The notes beneath the pieces are model-generated. The model was not told the origin of the DNA, searched no databases, and saw only the letters and a program-made list of their open reading frames with translations. A stretch of 45,078 bases of DNA, taken from contig SMOI01000048.1 in the NCBI GenBank assembly GCA_008000375.1, positions 54,074 to 99,151 on the forward strand, read 5' to 3'. The position numbers were made by a program, and so were the translations under genes. This stretch comes from Poteriospumella lacustris (Eukaryota; Sar; Chrysophyceae; Chromulinales; Dinobryaceae). Shown here in pieces: positions 23,195-32,899 of this stretch; position 1 is the stretch's first letter; every line of letters begins with the position of its first letter.

Positions 23195-23995
23195 CTATCC
23201 CACCAAAACGCTCTCCAGATTGATATTGCTGCTGGCGTCGGAGGTGACCGACGACGCGGTCGGCGCGGTCGCATCGGCTGCACCTTCACGAGCGCGTGAG
23301 AAGACGCGCTTGGCCAGCGCTTTCGTTTGTGCCCAATGATCGATCTTTTTCAGGGACATTTCATAGGCAGCACTGTAAGCATCGCGTTCCCTTTCGGCTT
23401 TCAGACGCAGCAGACGTTCTCGTTCCAACTCCTTGACGGTGACCTCACGTGCCAACGTGAGATCTTCAAAATGTTGCTGAAAACGGGCCAACTTTGCACG
23501 AGTCTCCGCCAGCTTGAATTCTAAAGCTTGATAGTCTTGTTCTGAAACTGTGGGAGCACAAGGAGTTGTAGAAGCTCCGGGCGTTGAGAGCACATGCGAC
23601 GTCGTCCTCTCGTTTCGCGTATCAGTCACTTCCTGCTTCAGACGCTCGTTTTCTCGGAGAACTTGCGTGTAACGGGTAAATAAATCTTGATTTTCTGCGT
23701 GAAGTTGGAGGAGTTGCGCATCAAAATCCTCAGTTTTGGACAATAGGATCCGCAATTGATCTTGAAGTTCCTCCTTTTCGATTTCTGCTTCAGCAAGCTC
23801 AAACGCCACTCTCGCTTGTGGTGGACTCCCAAAGTCCACAGATGCACTGCGAAAAGAAAAAACCGGAGTCATTCCCTTAGTATCAACGTTCACCGCCCGA
23901 GGATCATCTTCGCTGTCTTGCGTCGATGATAAGAAAATTTGATCCAATTTTGCAAGCTCCAGCTGCAATTCGTGTTCCAAGTCAATATCCGCCAT
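23195..23995 (-). CDS. coiled-coil protein of unknown function
   Basis: A single-exon gene for 266 residues from the ATG at 23995. Two long heptad-bearing helices (about 65-130, with EIEKEELQDQLRILLSK and ENERLKQEV; and about 150-225, with KFQQ-like FQQHFEDLTLAREVTVKELE) flank a Ser/Thr/Pro linker. The C-terminal 40 residues are Ala/Ser/Thr-rich. There is no signal peptide, membrane span or enzyme motif, so it is probably cytosolic or cytoskeletal, but nothing identifies its partner. It converges on IRE1, with 201 nt between stops, and is divergent from the first EGF-repeat gene. Confidence 0.7.
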   Translation of the reverse strand: MADIDLEHELQLELAKLDQIFLSSTQDSEDDPRAVNVDTKGMTPVFSFRSASVDFGSPPQARVAFELAEAEIEKEELQDQLRILLSKTEDFDAQLLQLHAENQDLFTRYTQVLRENERLKQEVTDTRNERTTSHVLSTPGASTTPCAPTVSEQDYQALEFKLAETRAKLARFQQHFEDLTLAREVTVKELERERLLRLKAERERDAYSAAYEMSLKKIDHWAQTKALAKRVFSRAREGAADATAPTASSVTSDASSNINLESVLVG

Positions 23996-24567
23996 ATTTG
24001 AGAAGGAAACTCACGTATGGCGAAGCGAACTGACCATTCAGATACAGCAACAAGCCCGATGTCAATGAATATGCAGGATTGATTAACTACTGAACCGTGA
24101 ATAGACGAAAGACATCCAACCGAGCAGAGCGCGCAAATCAAACGAAGTTACTGCAACTTTAGACTCGTCTCCATAAACAACCTATATTTTGACCATGAAG
24201 GGGGACTCCAGTACAATCACCGATTGATGATGGATAGAGACATCCTGTAAACACATATTTTGAATACAGCACCATTTACTTATATAAATTTATCAAAAAA
24301 TTCAACAAGACAACATTCGCGAACAGCACGAAAATTTGGGTTTCTGATATTGCCTAGGCAGCCACACGTGTTTTTCGAGAAACGCGTTTTTCCTGGTGAT
24401 GTCTCAAGATACGTGAAACGGTACGTGACCCTTGCCCCATCAGATTTGAACAGGTCTGACGAAGATTTGCGTTTCTTCATGTGCGGAAAATTGACCACTG
24501 CAGTATAAATGAAATTTATCCCTAATAATATCGTGAAGGGTACAGTTCGACATATCACGATCTGACG
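23996..24567. other. divergent promoter region upstream of EGF-repeat gene copy 1
   Basis: 572 nt between two divergent genes. The right half (about 24340-24567) is recognisably related to the region upstream of the second EGF-repeat gene, but diverged and with indels. Shared blocks are TTTGGG...TTTCTG...CCTAGG, GAAACGCGTTTTT (24379-24391) and the element at 24404-24452. No gene is seen. Confidence 0.55.
24404..24452 (+). promoter_or_regulatory. conserved promoter block, copy 1 (paired TACGTGA)
   Basis: This 49-nt block lies about 116 nt upstream of the ATG. It is shared with the other EGF-repeat gene (26863-26912, opposite strand), although the surrounding upstream DNA has diverged. Its first 28 nt are identical in both copies and contain TACGTGA twice, 12 nt apart. 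ACGT cores of this kind are typical bZIP or bHLH sites. The rest matches with a few changes and one indel (GCCCCA...GATTTGAACA). A regulatory role is inferred from selective conservation. Confidence 0.5.
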
Positions 24568-25511
24568 ATGTCTCCTTTCCTCAAACTTTTGGCCCTTGTG
24601 GCTTCCATTCTGATTCTGGCAAATGCCCAGCCTGATCCCACAAGTCAGCCTTCCACTCAGCCAACTTCCGTGCCCTCGCGTCAGCCTTCGACTCAACCTA
24701 CTGGTTCGCCAACCGGGCAACCTTCGACTCAACCTACTGGTTCGCCAACCGGGCAACCTTCGACTCAACCTTCTGCTTCGCCATCTGGTCAACCGTCGCG
24801 TCAACCCACCGGCCAGCCTTCCACTCAACCGACAAGATCACCTACTGGTCAGCCCACCATCAACCCAACGAGCGCTCCCTCCTTCAAGGCCGAAAGCTGG
24901 GGCCAGACTGTTTGGGACAAGAGACGCTTCAGAATGGGAGGTCTTTGTGAAAATCAATGTTCTGGTCATGGTACTTGCGAGCAAAACTACAACTGCAAGT
25001 GCTACACCGGCTTGGACGGCGAGGCGGAGTGGACTGGGCCTGATTGTTCCTTGAGAACTTGCCCGAAGGACTATGCTTGGGTTGGAGAGGTTGTGAATGC
25101 CAACGATGCACACCCTTGGGCCGAGTGCTCGAATAAGGGCATTTGCGACCGTTCCACAGGAACTTGCAACTGCTTTGGTGGGTACGAAGGTGTTGCTTGC
25201 CAGAGAACAGTGTGCCCCAACAATTGCAATGACCGAGGAACTTGCTGGCCAGAGAAGATCTTGGCGTCAAAAGCCTCCAGAACTTATTCTGCGCCCTGGG
25301 ACGCCATGAAGGAGGTAGGCTGCTTCTGTGACAAGGGCTACAGAGGTCCTGCTTGTGACCTTCAAGAATGCCCAACTGGTCCCGATCCTTTGGATGGCTA
25401 TGGCAACGAAGCCGGACGTGATTGCTCCGGCCGCGGTATCTGCAACTACAATGATGGCACCTGTTCGTGCTTCACGGGCTTCTATGGCACCAAGTGCCAA
25501 TACCAAACAAC
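24558..25511 (+). repeat. inverted repeat 1, left arm (954 nt)
   Basis: This arm is the reverse complement of 25830-26783, about a centre at 25670.5. All reading frames of the two arms translate identically, so the DNA appears identical. Identity begins 10 nt before the ATG and ends 10 nt before the end of the stop codon. Outside that, the flanks differ. Confidence 0.9.
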
Positions 25512-25521
25512 TATTTTTTAG
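24568..25521 (+). CDS. secreted PST/Gln-repeat protein with EGF-like modules, copy 1
   Basis: A 317-residue single-exon gene. Residues 1-20 are a signal peptide ([20 protein letters not shown]). Residues 21 to about 105 are low-complexity repeats ([12 protein letters not shown]), likely O-glycosylated and extended, of a style common in ochrophyte secreted proteins. Residues 127-312 are Cys-rich and hold about four EGF/tenascin-like modules: [50 protein letters not shown] and [19 protein letters not shown]. The '[10 protein letters not shown]...H..AECSNKG.CDR' wording resembles EGF modules of stramenopile mastigoneme-type (SIG1/Ocm) proteins, so a cell-surface or flagellar-hair role is possible. 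That is inference. There is no membrane anchor. An inverted twin lies at 25820-26773. Confidence 0.88.
   Translation: MSPFLKLLALVASILILANAQPDPTSQPSTQPTSVPSRQPSTQPTGSPTGQPSTQPTGSPTGQPSTQPSASPSGQPSRQPTGQPSTQPTRSPTGQPTINPTSAPSFKAESWGQTVWDKRRFRMGGLCENQCSGHGTCEQNYNCKCYTGLDGEAEWTGPDCSLRTCPKDYAWVGEVVNANDAHPWAECSNKGICDRSTGTCNCFGGYEGVACQRTVCPNNCNDRGTCWPEKILASKASRTYSAPWDAMKEVGCFCDKGYRGPACDLQECPTGPDPLDGYGNEAGRDCSGRGICNYNDGTCSCFTGFYGTKCQYQTTIF
24685..24792 (+). repeat. three tandem 36-nt units in the repeat region
   Basis: Units at 24685-24720, 24721-24756 and 24757-24792 encode [12 protein letters not shown]-type repeats. The first two are identical at the DNA level and the third differs at several bases. 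The mirror set in the second gene is at 26549-26656. Recent slippage or unequal exchange is likely. Confidence 0.8.
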
Positions 25522-25819
25522 GTTTTCGTAATATCCTGAAGGCGAGTGTATGCTTTTACCCGTATTACTGAGATTATAATTATTGTCAAGTTTAAACGAA
25601 TTTGTTTGAGTTGGTTGATTTTCGGTCGGTGCCTCTGGAAGGTTATTCTGCTGTGATGCTCACAAAATCAAACTCAACAACTTGGACGCGGCTTTTGTCC
25701 TTTCACTTGCTTTCGCCGACGAGAATCCTGAATTCTGCAGAGCTTTTCACGACTTAAGAAAACTTTGACAATAATTATTTTATTTTATGAGTACATATTA
25801 AAGCAGCAACTACGATAAA
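25522..25819. other. spacer between the two EGF-repeat genes
   Basis: 298 nt of AT-rich sequence lie between the two facing stop codons, holding both 3' UTRs. It is not palindromic: the two 3' ends keep only slight similarity just past the stop codons. No gene is seen. Confidence 0.6.
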
Positions 25820-26773
25820 CTAGAAAATCGTTGTTTGGTATTGGCACTTGGTGCCATAGAAGCCCGTGAAGCACGAACAGGTGCCATCATTGTAGTTGCA
25901 GATACCGCGGCCGGAGCAATCACGTCCGGCTTCGTTGCCATAGCCATCCAAAGGATCGGGACCAGTTGGGCATTCTTGAAGGTCACAAGCAGGACCTCTG
26001 TAGCCCTTGTCACAGAAGCAGCCTACCTCCTTCATGGCGTCCCAGGGCGCAGAATAAGTTCTGGAGGCTTTTGACGCCAAGATCTTCTCTGGCCAGCAAG
26101 TTCCTCGGTCATTGCAATTGTTGGGGCACACTGTTCTCTGGCAAGCAACACCTTCGTACCCACCAAAGCAGTTGCAAGTTCCTGTGGAACGGTCGCAAAT
26201 GCCCTTATTCGAGCACTCGGCCCAAGGGTGTGCATCGTTGGCATTCACAACCTCTCCAACCCAAGCATAGTCCTTCGGGCAAGTTCTCAAGGAACAATCA
26301 GGCCCAGTCCACTCCGCCTCGCCGTCCAAGCCGGTGTAGCACTTGCAGTTGTAGTTTTGCTCGCAAGTACCATGACCAGAACATTGATTTTCACAAAGAC
26401 CTCCCATTCTGAAGCGTCTCTTGTCCCAAACAGTCTGGCCCCAGCTTTCGGCCTTGAAGGAGGGAGCGCTCGTTGGGTTGATGGTGGGCTGACCAGTAGG
26501 TGATCTTGTCGGTTGAGTGGAAGGCTGGCCGGTGGGTTGACGCGACGGTTGACCAGATGGCGAAGCAGAAGGTTGAGTCGAAGGTTGCCCGGTTGGCGAA
26601 CCAGTAGGTTGAGTCGAAGGTTGCCCGGTTGGCGAACCAGTAGGTTGAGTCGAAGGCTGACGCGAGGGCACGGAAGTTGGCTGAGTGGAAGGCTGACTTG
26701 TGGGATCAGGCTGGGCATTTGCCAGAATCAGAATGGAAGCCACAAGGGCCAAAAGTTTGAGGAAAGGAGACAT
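25820..26773 (-). CDS. secreted PST/Gln-repeat protein with EGF-like modules, copy 2
   Basis: This is the inverted twin of the gene at 24568-25521, encoding the same 317 residues: signal peptide, Pro/Ser/Thr/Gln repeats, then Cys-rich EGF-like modules. The DNA matches throughout except the last four codons. There copy 1 ends ACT ATT TTT TAG and copy 2 ends ACG ATT TTC TAG, which are synonymous differences. So the protein is unchanged, but the end of the coding region lies outside the identical tract. Its promoter side has diverged apart from the 26863-26912 block. The gene is divergent from the MAP2K-like kinase, with 465 nt between ATGs. Two intact copies imply two expressed genes, possibly under partly different control. 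Confidence 0.88.
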   Translation of the reverse strand: MSPFLKLLALVASILILANAQPDPTSQPSTQPTSVPSRQPSTQPTGSPTGQPSTQPTGSPTGQPSTQPSASPSGQPSRQPTGQPSTQPTRSPTGQPTINPTSAPSFKAESWGQTVWDKRRFRMGGLCENQCSGHGTCEQNYNCKCYTGLDGEAEWTGPDCSLRTCPKDYAWVGEVVNANDAHPWAECSNKGICDRSTGTCNCFGGYEGVACQRTVCPNNCNDRGTCWPEKILASKASRTYSAPWDAMKEVGCFCDKGYRGPACDLQECPTGPDPLDGYGNEAGRDCSGRGICNYNDGTCSCFTGFYGTKCQYQTTIF

Positions 26774-26783
26774 CGTCAGATCG
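25830..26783 (-). repeat. inverted repeat 1, right arm (954 nt)
   Basis: Partner of the 24558-25511 arm. The non-repeated loop between the arms is 318 nt, so the locus could form a large hairpin or cruciform. Confidence 0.9.
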
Positions 26784-27238
26784 AGTCTAAAGAGATATGT
26801 TCGACAAAGTTATTCACTCCAAGGATCATCTATCAGCGCACAAACAGGCGATAGCGCTTGACTGTTCAAATCCGGTGGGGCGGAGGGTCACGTACCGTTT
26901 CACGTATCTTGAAGCGCCCCAGCTCTTACTTACCTTAAAAACGCGTTTCTTGAAGACAAAGAATCGCTACCTAGGCTATCGCAGAAATCCCAAAGTGTGT
27001 TGTAAAAGGAAACGGCCCGCCGCTTCATCGATTCGTCCATGGAATGTACACTTGGGATTGGGAGTTTGATTTGTTCAAACACTCAAGATTCTGTACAGAC
27101 TTTATTTTCCGCGGTCGATCGACCAATGTATTTACCTTATTATCATTTGCTTTGTGGATATCAGTGAGCAGAGTGGATATTTTCCATTAAATTCCATTTC
27201 AATTCCCCTTCAGTTTTTCAAGTGTCATTTGGTCAACG
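26774..27238. other. divergent intergenic region between EGF-repeat copy 2 and the kinase
   Basis: 465 nt holding two promoters. The left part is diverged but alignable to the copy 1 upstream region, including the block at 26863-26912 and GAAACGCGTTTTT on the minus strand near 26938-26952. The right part is AT-rich, with no gene. Confidence 0.5.
26863..26912 (-). promoter_or_regulatory. conserved promoter block, copy 2 (paired TACGTGA)
   Basis: This 50-nt counterpart of 24404-24452 lies about 90 nt upstream of the copy 2 ATG. It keeps both TACGTGA cores with the same spacing. The stretch between this block and the ATG is shorter than in copy 1 and largely unrelated, which makes the block stand out. 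Confidence 0.5.
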
Positions 27239-30200
27239 ATGGGGGCCGCCGCGTCTATTGACAATGCCAAGCAAGGGGCGATATTAGCATCTCAAAGTGC
27301 GAACGCAGCTTCTTTGGATTTTCAAACGGCTTACTCCGCTCTTCAAGCAAAGGTTAAAAAGAGCACAAGCGAGCATTTAGGCCCAACTTCCATCCACATG
27401 CTCGCTTTGCGACAGCTTTCTCAAAAGCTGAAGAACCAAGAAAATTTGGAGAGATCAAAGCGAAAAGTTCTGAAATCACGAAGTGTACCTTTTAATATGA
27501 CAAACCCTTCGGCAGAAAACGGTATGGAAAGATCTCAGTCATCAGTTCCTGGCCATTACGATGATTACGACGACCTTGACCACGAAGACGTGGAAGTTGT
27601 TCATGATGCCGAGTTCGTTTTAACGCCTCCAAAGCCAGTTTCAAGAGGACCATCCACTTTGAAGCCTTTTCCCAGTCATCGAACCATGAGGATTGACGAA
27701 GAAGCTCAACCAGCCGATGAGGAAGCCTCTAAATTGGATTCAGGTGTGGTAACATCAGGTAGCAAACCAAAGAAAAAGCCAATGCTGATGCTACAAGTCT
27801 CAGAACATTTTGGTGATGATGAGAAACACACTGGAGACACCCCTAAAGAGCACGTGCATCGCAATGAACCCAAAATAGTGAACGGAGTAAACGTGGCCAA
27901 TGCGGACTCACGAATCAGCCCCAATGGAACCCTCTATATGGGCAAAGTAAAAGTATTGGAAAATGGCATTGTGTCAGAGAAGTTATCTGGTACAAGAGCT
28001 CAAGCGGGCTACTCCTATGAGGATATCAAGCGCAACTTCCGACAAGACCGAGGCTACATTGCGCAGACCAACGCCGAGACCGGTAGACACTCATGGGTTC
28101 TTCATCGAAACGAGAGTGGTCGCGTAATAGACCCGTATGATTTTCAGCGTCAACAAAGTCAACTGCAAGGCGACGATGACGACACGCCGTTACCGTCGAT
28201 GTCAAAGAAAGATTTTATCGAAATTGCTACTCTTGGTAGCGGAGCTAGTGGCGTCGTCTCTGAGGCCATCCATGTGCCTACCCTGACATTGGTGGCCCTT
28301 AAAATGCTTCCTGTATACAACCATGAGAAACGACTTCATGTATCTCGTGAATTGGGTGTTCTATACCGCAACTTGGCAGAGATGCGTCTGGTGGACGATT
28401 TGTACGGCGAGGGTGGCAGTCAAGACGAAAGCGATAGCGCCCGACAGTCTTCAACATCATCAAACAAGGCACGATGTCCGAACGTGTTGTCCTTGTACAA
28501 TGCTTTCAAAGATCCTAGTTCGGGTATGATCAACTTGGTCGTTGAGTATATGGATGGTGGCTCACTCGAAGATTTGGTTCGCGCTGGTGGCTGCCAAGAC
28601 GAACGTATTTTGGCAGATATCGCCTTTCAGACATTGACAGGTTTAGCCTATTTGCACAAGAATAAAAATGTACACCGTGATATCAAGCCAGCAAATATTC
28701 TTTGTTCGTCGTCGGGTTTGATCAAAATCGCCGACTTTGGTATCTCGAAGGCGTTGGACAAGACCACCGGATTCGCGAACTCTTTCGTCGGCACCGTATC
28801 GTACATGTCACCGTAAGTGCTACAACATGGACTGCCACTGTGAGTAAACTGACATTTTTATTGATTTGTTTCATGTCTTAGGGAGCGGATCACGGCCGAG
28901 AGCTACTCGTTTCCGTGCGACATTTGGTCACTTGGTCTCACCATTTTAGCGGTCGCAAAAGGCCGATTTCCAATTTCTACACGTTCAAAAAAGCGATCAC
29001 CTCGTTTGGATGCCAAAGATGATGGAAGTGACGATGGAAATGCAGCTGTCGGTCGACGGCTGCAAGCAGACGACGAGGAGGACGAGGACGAAGACGAGCC
29101 GATGGTGATCGCTGGTCCGGGTGGATATTGGGCCATGATCAAGGCCATCTGTGACGACGAACCACCCGTCGCAGGGAGCAAATTTTCTCGGTCGTTCAAC
29201 GACTTCATCGATCATTGCTTGCAGAAGGATGCACGTGATCGTCGGACGGCGCGTCAACTGCTCGACGAGTCGCCCTTCGTCGTGTCGCATGTGCCAACGC
29301 AGGCACAACAACCGTCGTCCGGCCCCTCTAATGGCGCCCCGAAATTGCAGTCACCGCAGAAGGATTCCAATTTGTCGTCACCTGACAACAGCACCACCCC
29401 CACGGACATCACACCACGCACACAGCGTCCATCAGCATTGAAAGCCCGTTTAACAGCAGTGACGATCACCAAGAACAACAACGACTTGTTGGCTTCCCCG
29501 AAACCATCTGCACCACCTCGCACGCTGTTGGACGAATTAGACCTGGACGATTTGGGACTTGGTCAAGACGAAATGGCCGCCATTTATGCAATCCGATTGG
29601 AACACCTAGGGACGGTTCTGCAGAAAATCGCGCAGAAGTTGCAACTGGGTGATGTGACCTCACCTGATAGCGCTACTCTCAGTGATTCGCCTGGCTATTC
29701 TCCCGAACGATTTGCTGTCCCGCATGCTTCCAACAATCATCAATATCCCAGTAAAAACCCTTTCACCACCGATTCGTCCCAAGAGAGTCTCGATGGCGAC
29801 GAGTTGTTCAATCTGGCTGCACCTCCGCCGGGAAAATTTTCGAGTCATCGGCCGCCACCTGCGGACGAGAAACAACACGATCGGAGTTCGCACGTCAACA
29901 AATCGAATCGCGCAATTGCTGCGCTGACGGCGGACGACGATGACGAGGCGGCGGAACTACCTCCTCTCTCAGCACGCAGTGGATACGCCCACAACAACAA
30001 CGGCGCGAGTGTCAATGGGAACAATGCCTCGCTACAGAAGCAACGGTCTATTTTGAAACAGTCGCAAGGCGGGGACTCGGCAGCGTACAATGCCTTCTCG
30101 TCGTCGGTGCGGTCGGTACATTTCCATCAGAACGACGACGACGACGACGGTGGCGGTGACGATAAAGTGGATGTTCAACAGAAGGCGAAAGACCCTGTCG

Positions 30201-30670
30201 CAGAGGAGAAGCCAACGGCTGCGGCTCCGAAGGGTTTACGCGGAAGGCTAAATTTGAAAGCGTTGCAATTGGAAGTGGACGACAGTGATGCGCGCAGCCT
30301 ATCGGCCCGTCGAAAGGAGGACGCAGATCGTGCCCGTGACGAGGAGGAGGACCAAGGCGGTGCTGCATCCCTGCCGAGACCGTCGTCGTATTTCATTCGA
30401 TCCCAACAATCCAAAGACGACGACAGTGCTGCTACCGATCATGATCATGGTGATGCCACTCACAACCATCATTCCGCGCAATCCACGGCTGCTATAGCCG
30501 CGGTCGAGTATCGACGTATGCTGCCCAAACTTGATGCACGAGGGCAGCACCAATGGCAGCACTTGGCAGATCAATTGAATCTACCCTTGCAGGTTGTGCT
30601 CCTAGCTGCACGCGCTCATTTACAGGCCGTGTTGGATTCCTCACCACCGGCTCAACCGAATTCCAATTAA
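27239..30670 (+). CDS. MAP kinase kinase-like protein kinase with long disordered tail (two exons)
   Basis: Exons 27239-28812 and 28882-30670 (intron of 69 nt, GTAAGT...TCTTAG) encode 1120 residues. The N terminus MGAAAS fits N-myristoylation, suggesting membrane attachment. Residues 7-320 are largely disordered. The kinase domain runs from about 325 to 680: GSGASG from 333, VALK (K355), VVEYMDGGSLEDLV, HRDIKPANIL (D481), DFG (D499), then SFVGTVSYMSPERI, a MAP2K-type activation segment and P+1 loop. WSLGLTILAVAKGRFPI and a late FIDHCLQKDARDRRTARQLL confirm the STE/MAP2K type. A very acidic insert (DDEEDEDEDEP) splits the lower lobe between the 'GRFPI' and 'YWAMIKAI' blocks. The last about 440 residues are disordered, rich in Ser, Asp, Pro and Asn. 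Upstream kinase and MAPK target are not shown. The splice joins CC|G exactly within SPER. Confidence 0.9.
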
Positions 30671-31506
30671 ACAATCGATACTCATCGGCGATGGCTTTTC
30701 GTTCATCCTCACACGACACGGAGAGATGACGAAGGACTCTTTCGTTGCCTTGGTCTTCTTCAAAGACACTTCCGTTCCTTTGGATGTCTCGTTTTTATTC
30801 CCCACCTTTCACGTCGAGTTGCGTTTCAGTTTGACATGTTGTTTTTCTTTGCTGTATTTCTTTCGCCCCTCCCCCACTCTTCCTTTCCGTCGTTTCCTTG
30901 GTCTACCTTGACCACATGATGTGTTATTCGATCCCCACGGTATCTCGTCCTCTTCTGAGCAACTGGGTGAAGAAGAACATTTGACTTGTAAGTACCAACC
31001 TATATGCACAGATTTTTTTACCGAACAGACGCATGTATTCACTGTAAGTAATTCGATACATCCACTTTATATGTATTTCTCGCGCTGTGTGTGCGGGCAC
31101 ATTCGCTTTGATTACCTTCAGCGTGGAAATTTCTTGTCAAACTGTCATTGTCGAGTCAAACTATCAGAGGTCAGAGTTTACCGGGTTTGTGGCATGTACT
31201 GTACACGTACGTGTATTTGTACAGAAACTCGATAAACCGAAACTATTCAGCACCACAAAGTCGTATTCCCGGAACTTTAGAAGTTTGCGACACACGCGAC
31301 ACACTCTGACGTGCCTCCACCCACTGAAGCCACACACGCGACACATGAGCAGCGTGGAAAGCGTCGTTCGGATTCTTTGATCGACGACAGCAAGTTTTGT
31401 TGGTCGATCAGACGTTGCTTTTCGGTAGGGTTTCCTAATCGGATCACACCTTTATTCCAGTTCCTTCACGGTTCCAATTATATCTGACCCCCAAGAAATT
31501 GAGAAA
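30671..31506. other. intergenic interval between kinase and V-ATPase proteolipid genes
   Basis: 836 nt with pyrimidine-rich tracts (30840-30900), several GTAAGT/GTAAGTA-like hexamers and only short frames. It should hold the kinase 3' UTR and the proteolipid promoter and 5' UTR. No gene is supported. Confidence 0.45.
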
Positions 31507-32265
31507 ATGAGCACCACAGTCTCCTACGAAACTTGCCCTACCTCTGCCCCTTTCTTTGGCTTCATGGGTGTCACTGCTGCCTTGTGCTTCGCCAGTAAGT
31601 CTCTATTTCCAATCGGTCAACATGATTTTCTGTGCCAATCCATCGCGATACTTTCCATGTGCGACGTTGATATGGATTTTTGCTTCCTTTTGTCGCAGCG
31701 GACTTTCCCTGATCTTGCGTTGTTGTTTGACCGAATCCTAACGAATTTCGATGTTTACTTTGTTCAGACATCGGTGCTGCCTACGGTACTGCTAAGTCTG
31801 GTGTGGGAATTGCTTCCATGGGTGTCATGCATCCTGGTTTGGTCATGAAGAACATTATTCCTGTGGTCATGGCTGGTGTGTTGGGTATCTACGGTCTCAT
31901 CGTCGCTGTCATTATTCAGGGATCCAGTAAGTTTGAATCTATGCCTCCCTTTACAATTCACACCTTATTAAATCCTTTTCCCTTCTGTTTTAGTTGTTGT
32001 TCCTTCTTCTGATGGTATTACCAAGTACTCTTCCTTCACCGGATACGCTCACATGTCCGCCGGCTTGTGCTGCGGTCTCTCCGGTCTTGCCGCCGGTATG
32101 GCCATTGGTATTGTGGGTGACGCTGGTGTCAGAGCTGTTGGTCAACAAGATAAGCTTTTCGTCGGAATGATTTTGATTCTCATTTTCGCAGAAGCCTTGG
32201 GTCTGTACGGTTTGATCGTTGCCCTTATCTTGTCCCAGCAGAGCTACCAATGCGCTGGTGTGTAA
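31507..32265 (+). CDS. ATP6V0C: V-type H+-ATPase proteolipid subunit c (three exons)
   Basis: This is the rotor-ring subunit of the vacuolar proton pump. Exons are 31507-31594, 31768-31926 and 31994-32265 (introns of 173 and 67 nt), giving 172 residues, close to the usual 155-165. Four membrane helices are visible: [15 protein letters not shown], the segment [40 protein letters not shown], and [20 protein letters not shown]. The essential proton-binding Glu is E149 in the last helix. [13 protein letters not shown] and [11 protein letters not shown] are family signatures. The phase-1 junctions rebuild Asn (A|AC) and Ile (A|TT). It acidifies vacuoles and other endomembrane compartments. The first intron is by far the longest in the window. 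Confidence 0.95.
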
Positions 32266-32376
32266 ATACAGACACAATGTTACGTGTGAAAGACACTTGT
32301 AGCTTAGGGTCTATTTTATAAATCAGCGTAAATTAATTATAAGTTTGAAGGAACACATTCCACTCTCGTCTTGTTC

Positions 32377-32558
32377 CTATGTAGAATTGATTTCTGCAAT
32401 ACACTCGTGCATTTCAGAATTCTGTGACAACTCATCTGTTGATGTCGACAAACTTTGACGCAGTGATATGTTTGCATTGTTGAAATGACATCCAAGGTTG
32501 CGGTTGTCATTGAATCCTGAAATGCATTGGCTGCATTTCAGAAATCAATTCTACATAG
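32377..32558. repeat. short inverted-repeat element (foldback or MITE-like)
   Basis: Arms 32377-32422 and 32512-32558 are inverted copies of each other around an 89-nt loop. The outer 20 nt (CTATGTAGAATTGATTTCTG) match perfectly. The inner part matches well, with one indel and a shared TGCATTTCAG. It starts 112 nt after the proteolipid stop. No clear target-site duplication is seen, so it may be a foldback element, a non-autonomous transposon remnant or an RNA hairpin in the 3' UTR. Confidence 0.6.
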
Positions 32559-32899
32559 AAACCATAGGACACCACCACACACTTGTAATCAAAATTTTTA
32601 AAATTATCAACAATGCACCAACCAATCACCAACTGGGTTTCCTCTAACAATTCATCATACCTTTTCATACATTGTTGTTAACGCGTACCGGTATGGTCCT
32701 TGCGAGACGTTATGCGATACGACGGACGCATCATATGTCGCATCGCATGTTGCATCGCACTCGAAAATACCTGACTATAAACCCAGACTCTCACAAGATC
32801 TGCGTTGCAGCCCGTCGAATCAACGATCCCAGATCAATAACCACGAGGTCTTCCAGGGTTCCACATCTGCCAATCTCTGATACTTCTGCAGACATAATT

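Noticed and set aside
24280-24828. Arg-rich minus-strand frame over the EGF-gene repeats
   Set aside because: It is the complement of the PST/Gln repeats and occurs in both inverted copies only because the repeats do.
24558-26783. inverted EGF pair as an assembly error
   Set aside because: A false fold-back would give identical flanks. Here both flanks and the last codons differ, so two real copies are more likely, though I cannot exclude collapsed differences within the arms.
26860-26890. GTTCAAATCC resembling a tRNA T-arm
   Set aside because: There is no matching acceptor, D or anticodon arm around it. It is part of the promoter block shared by the EGF pair.
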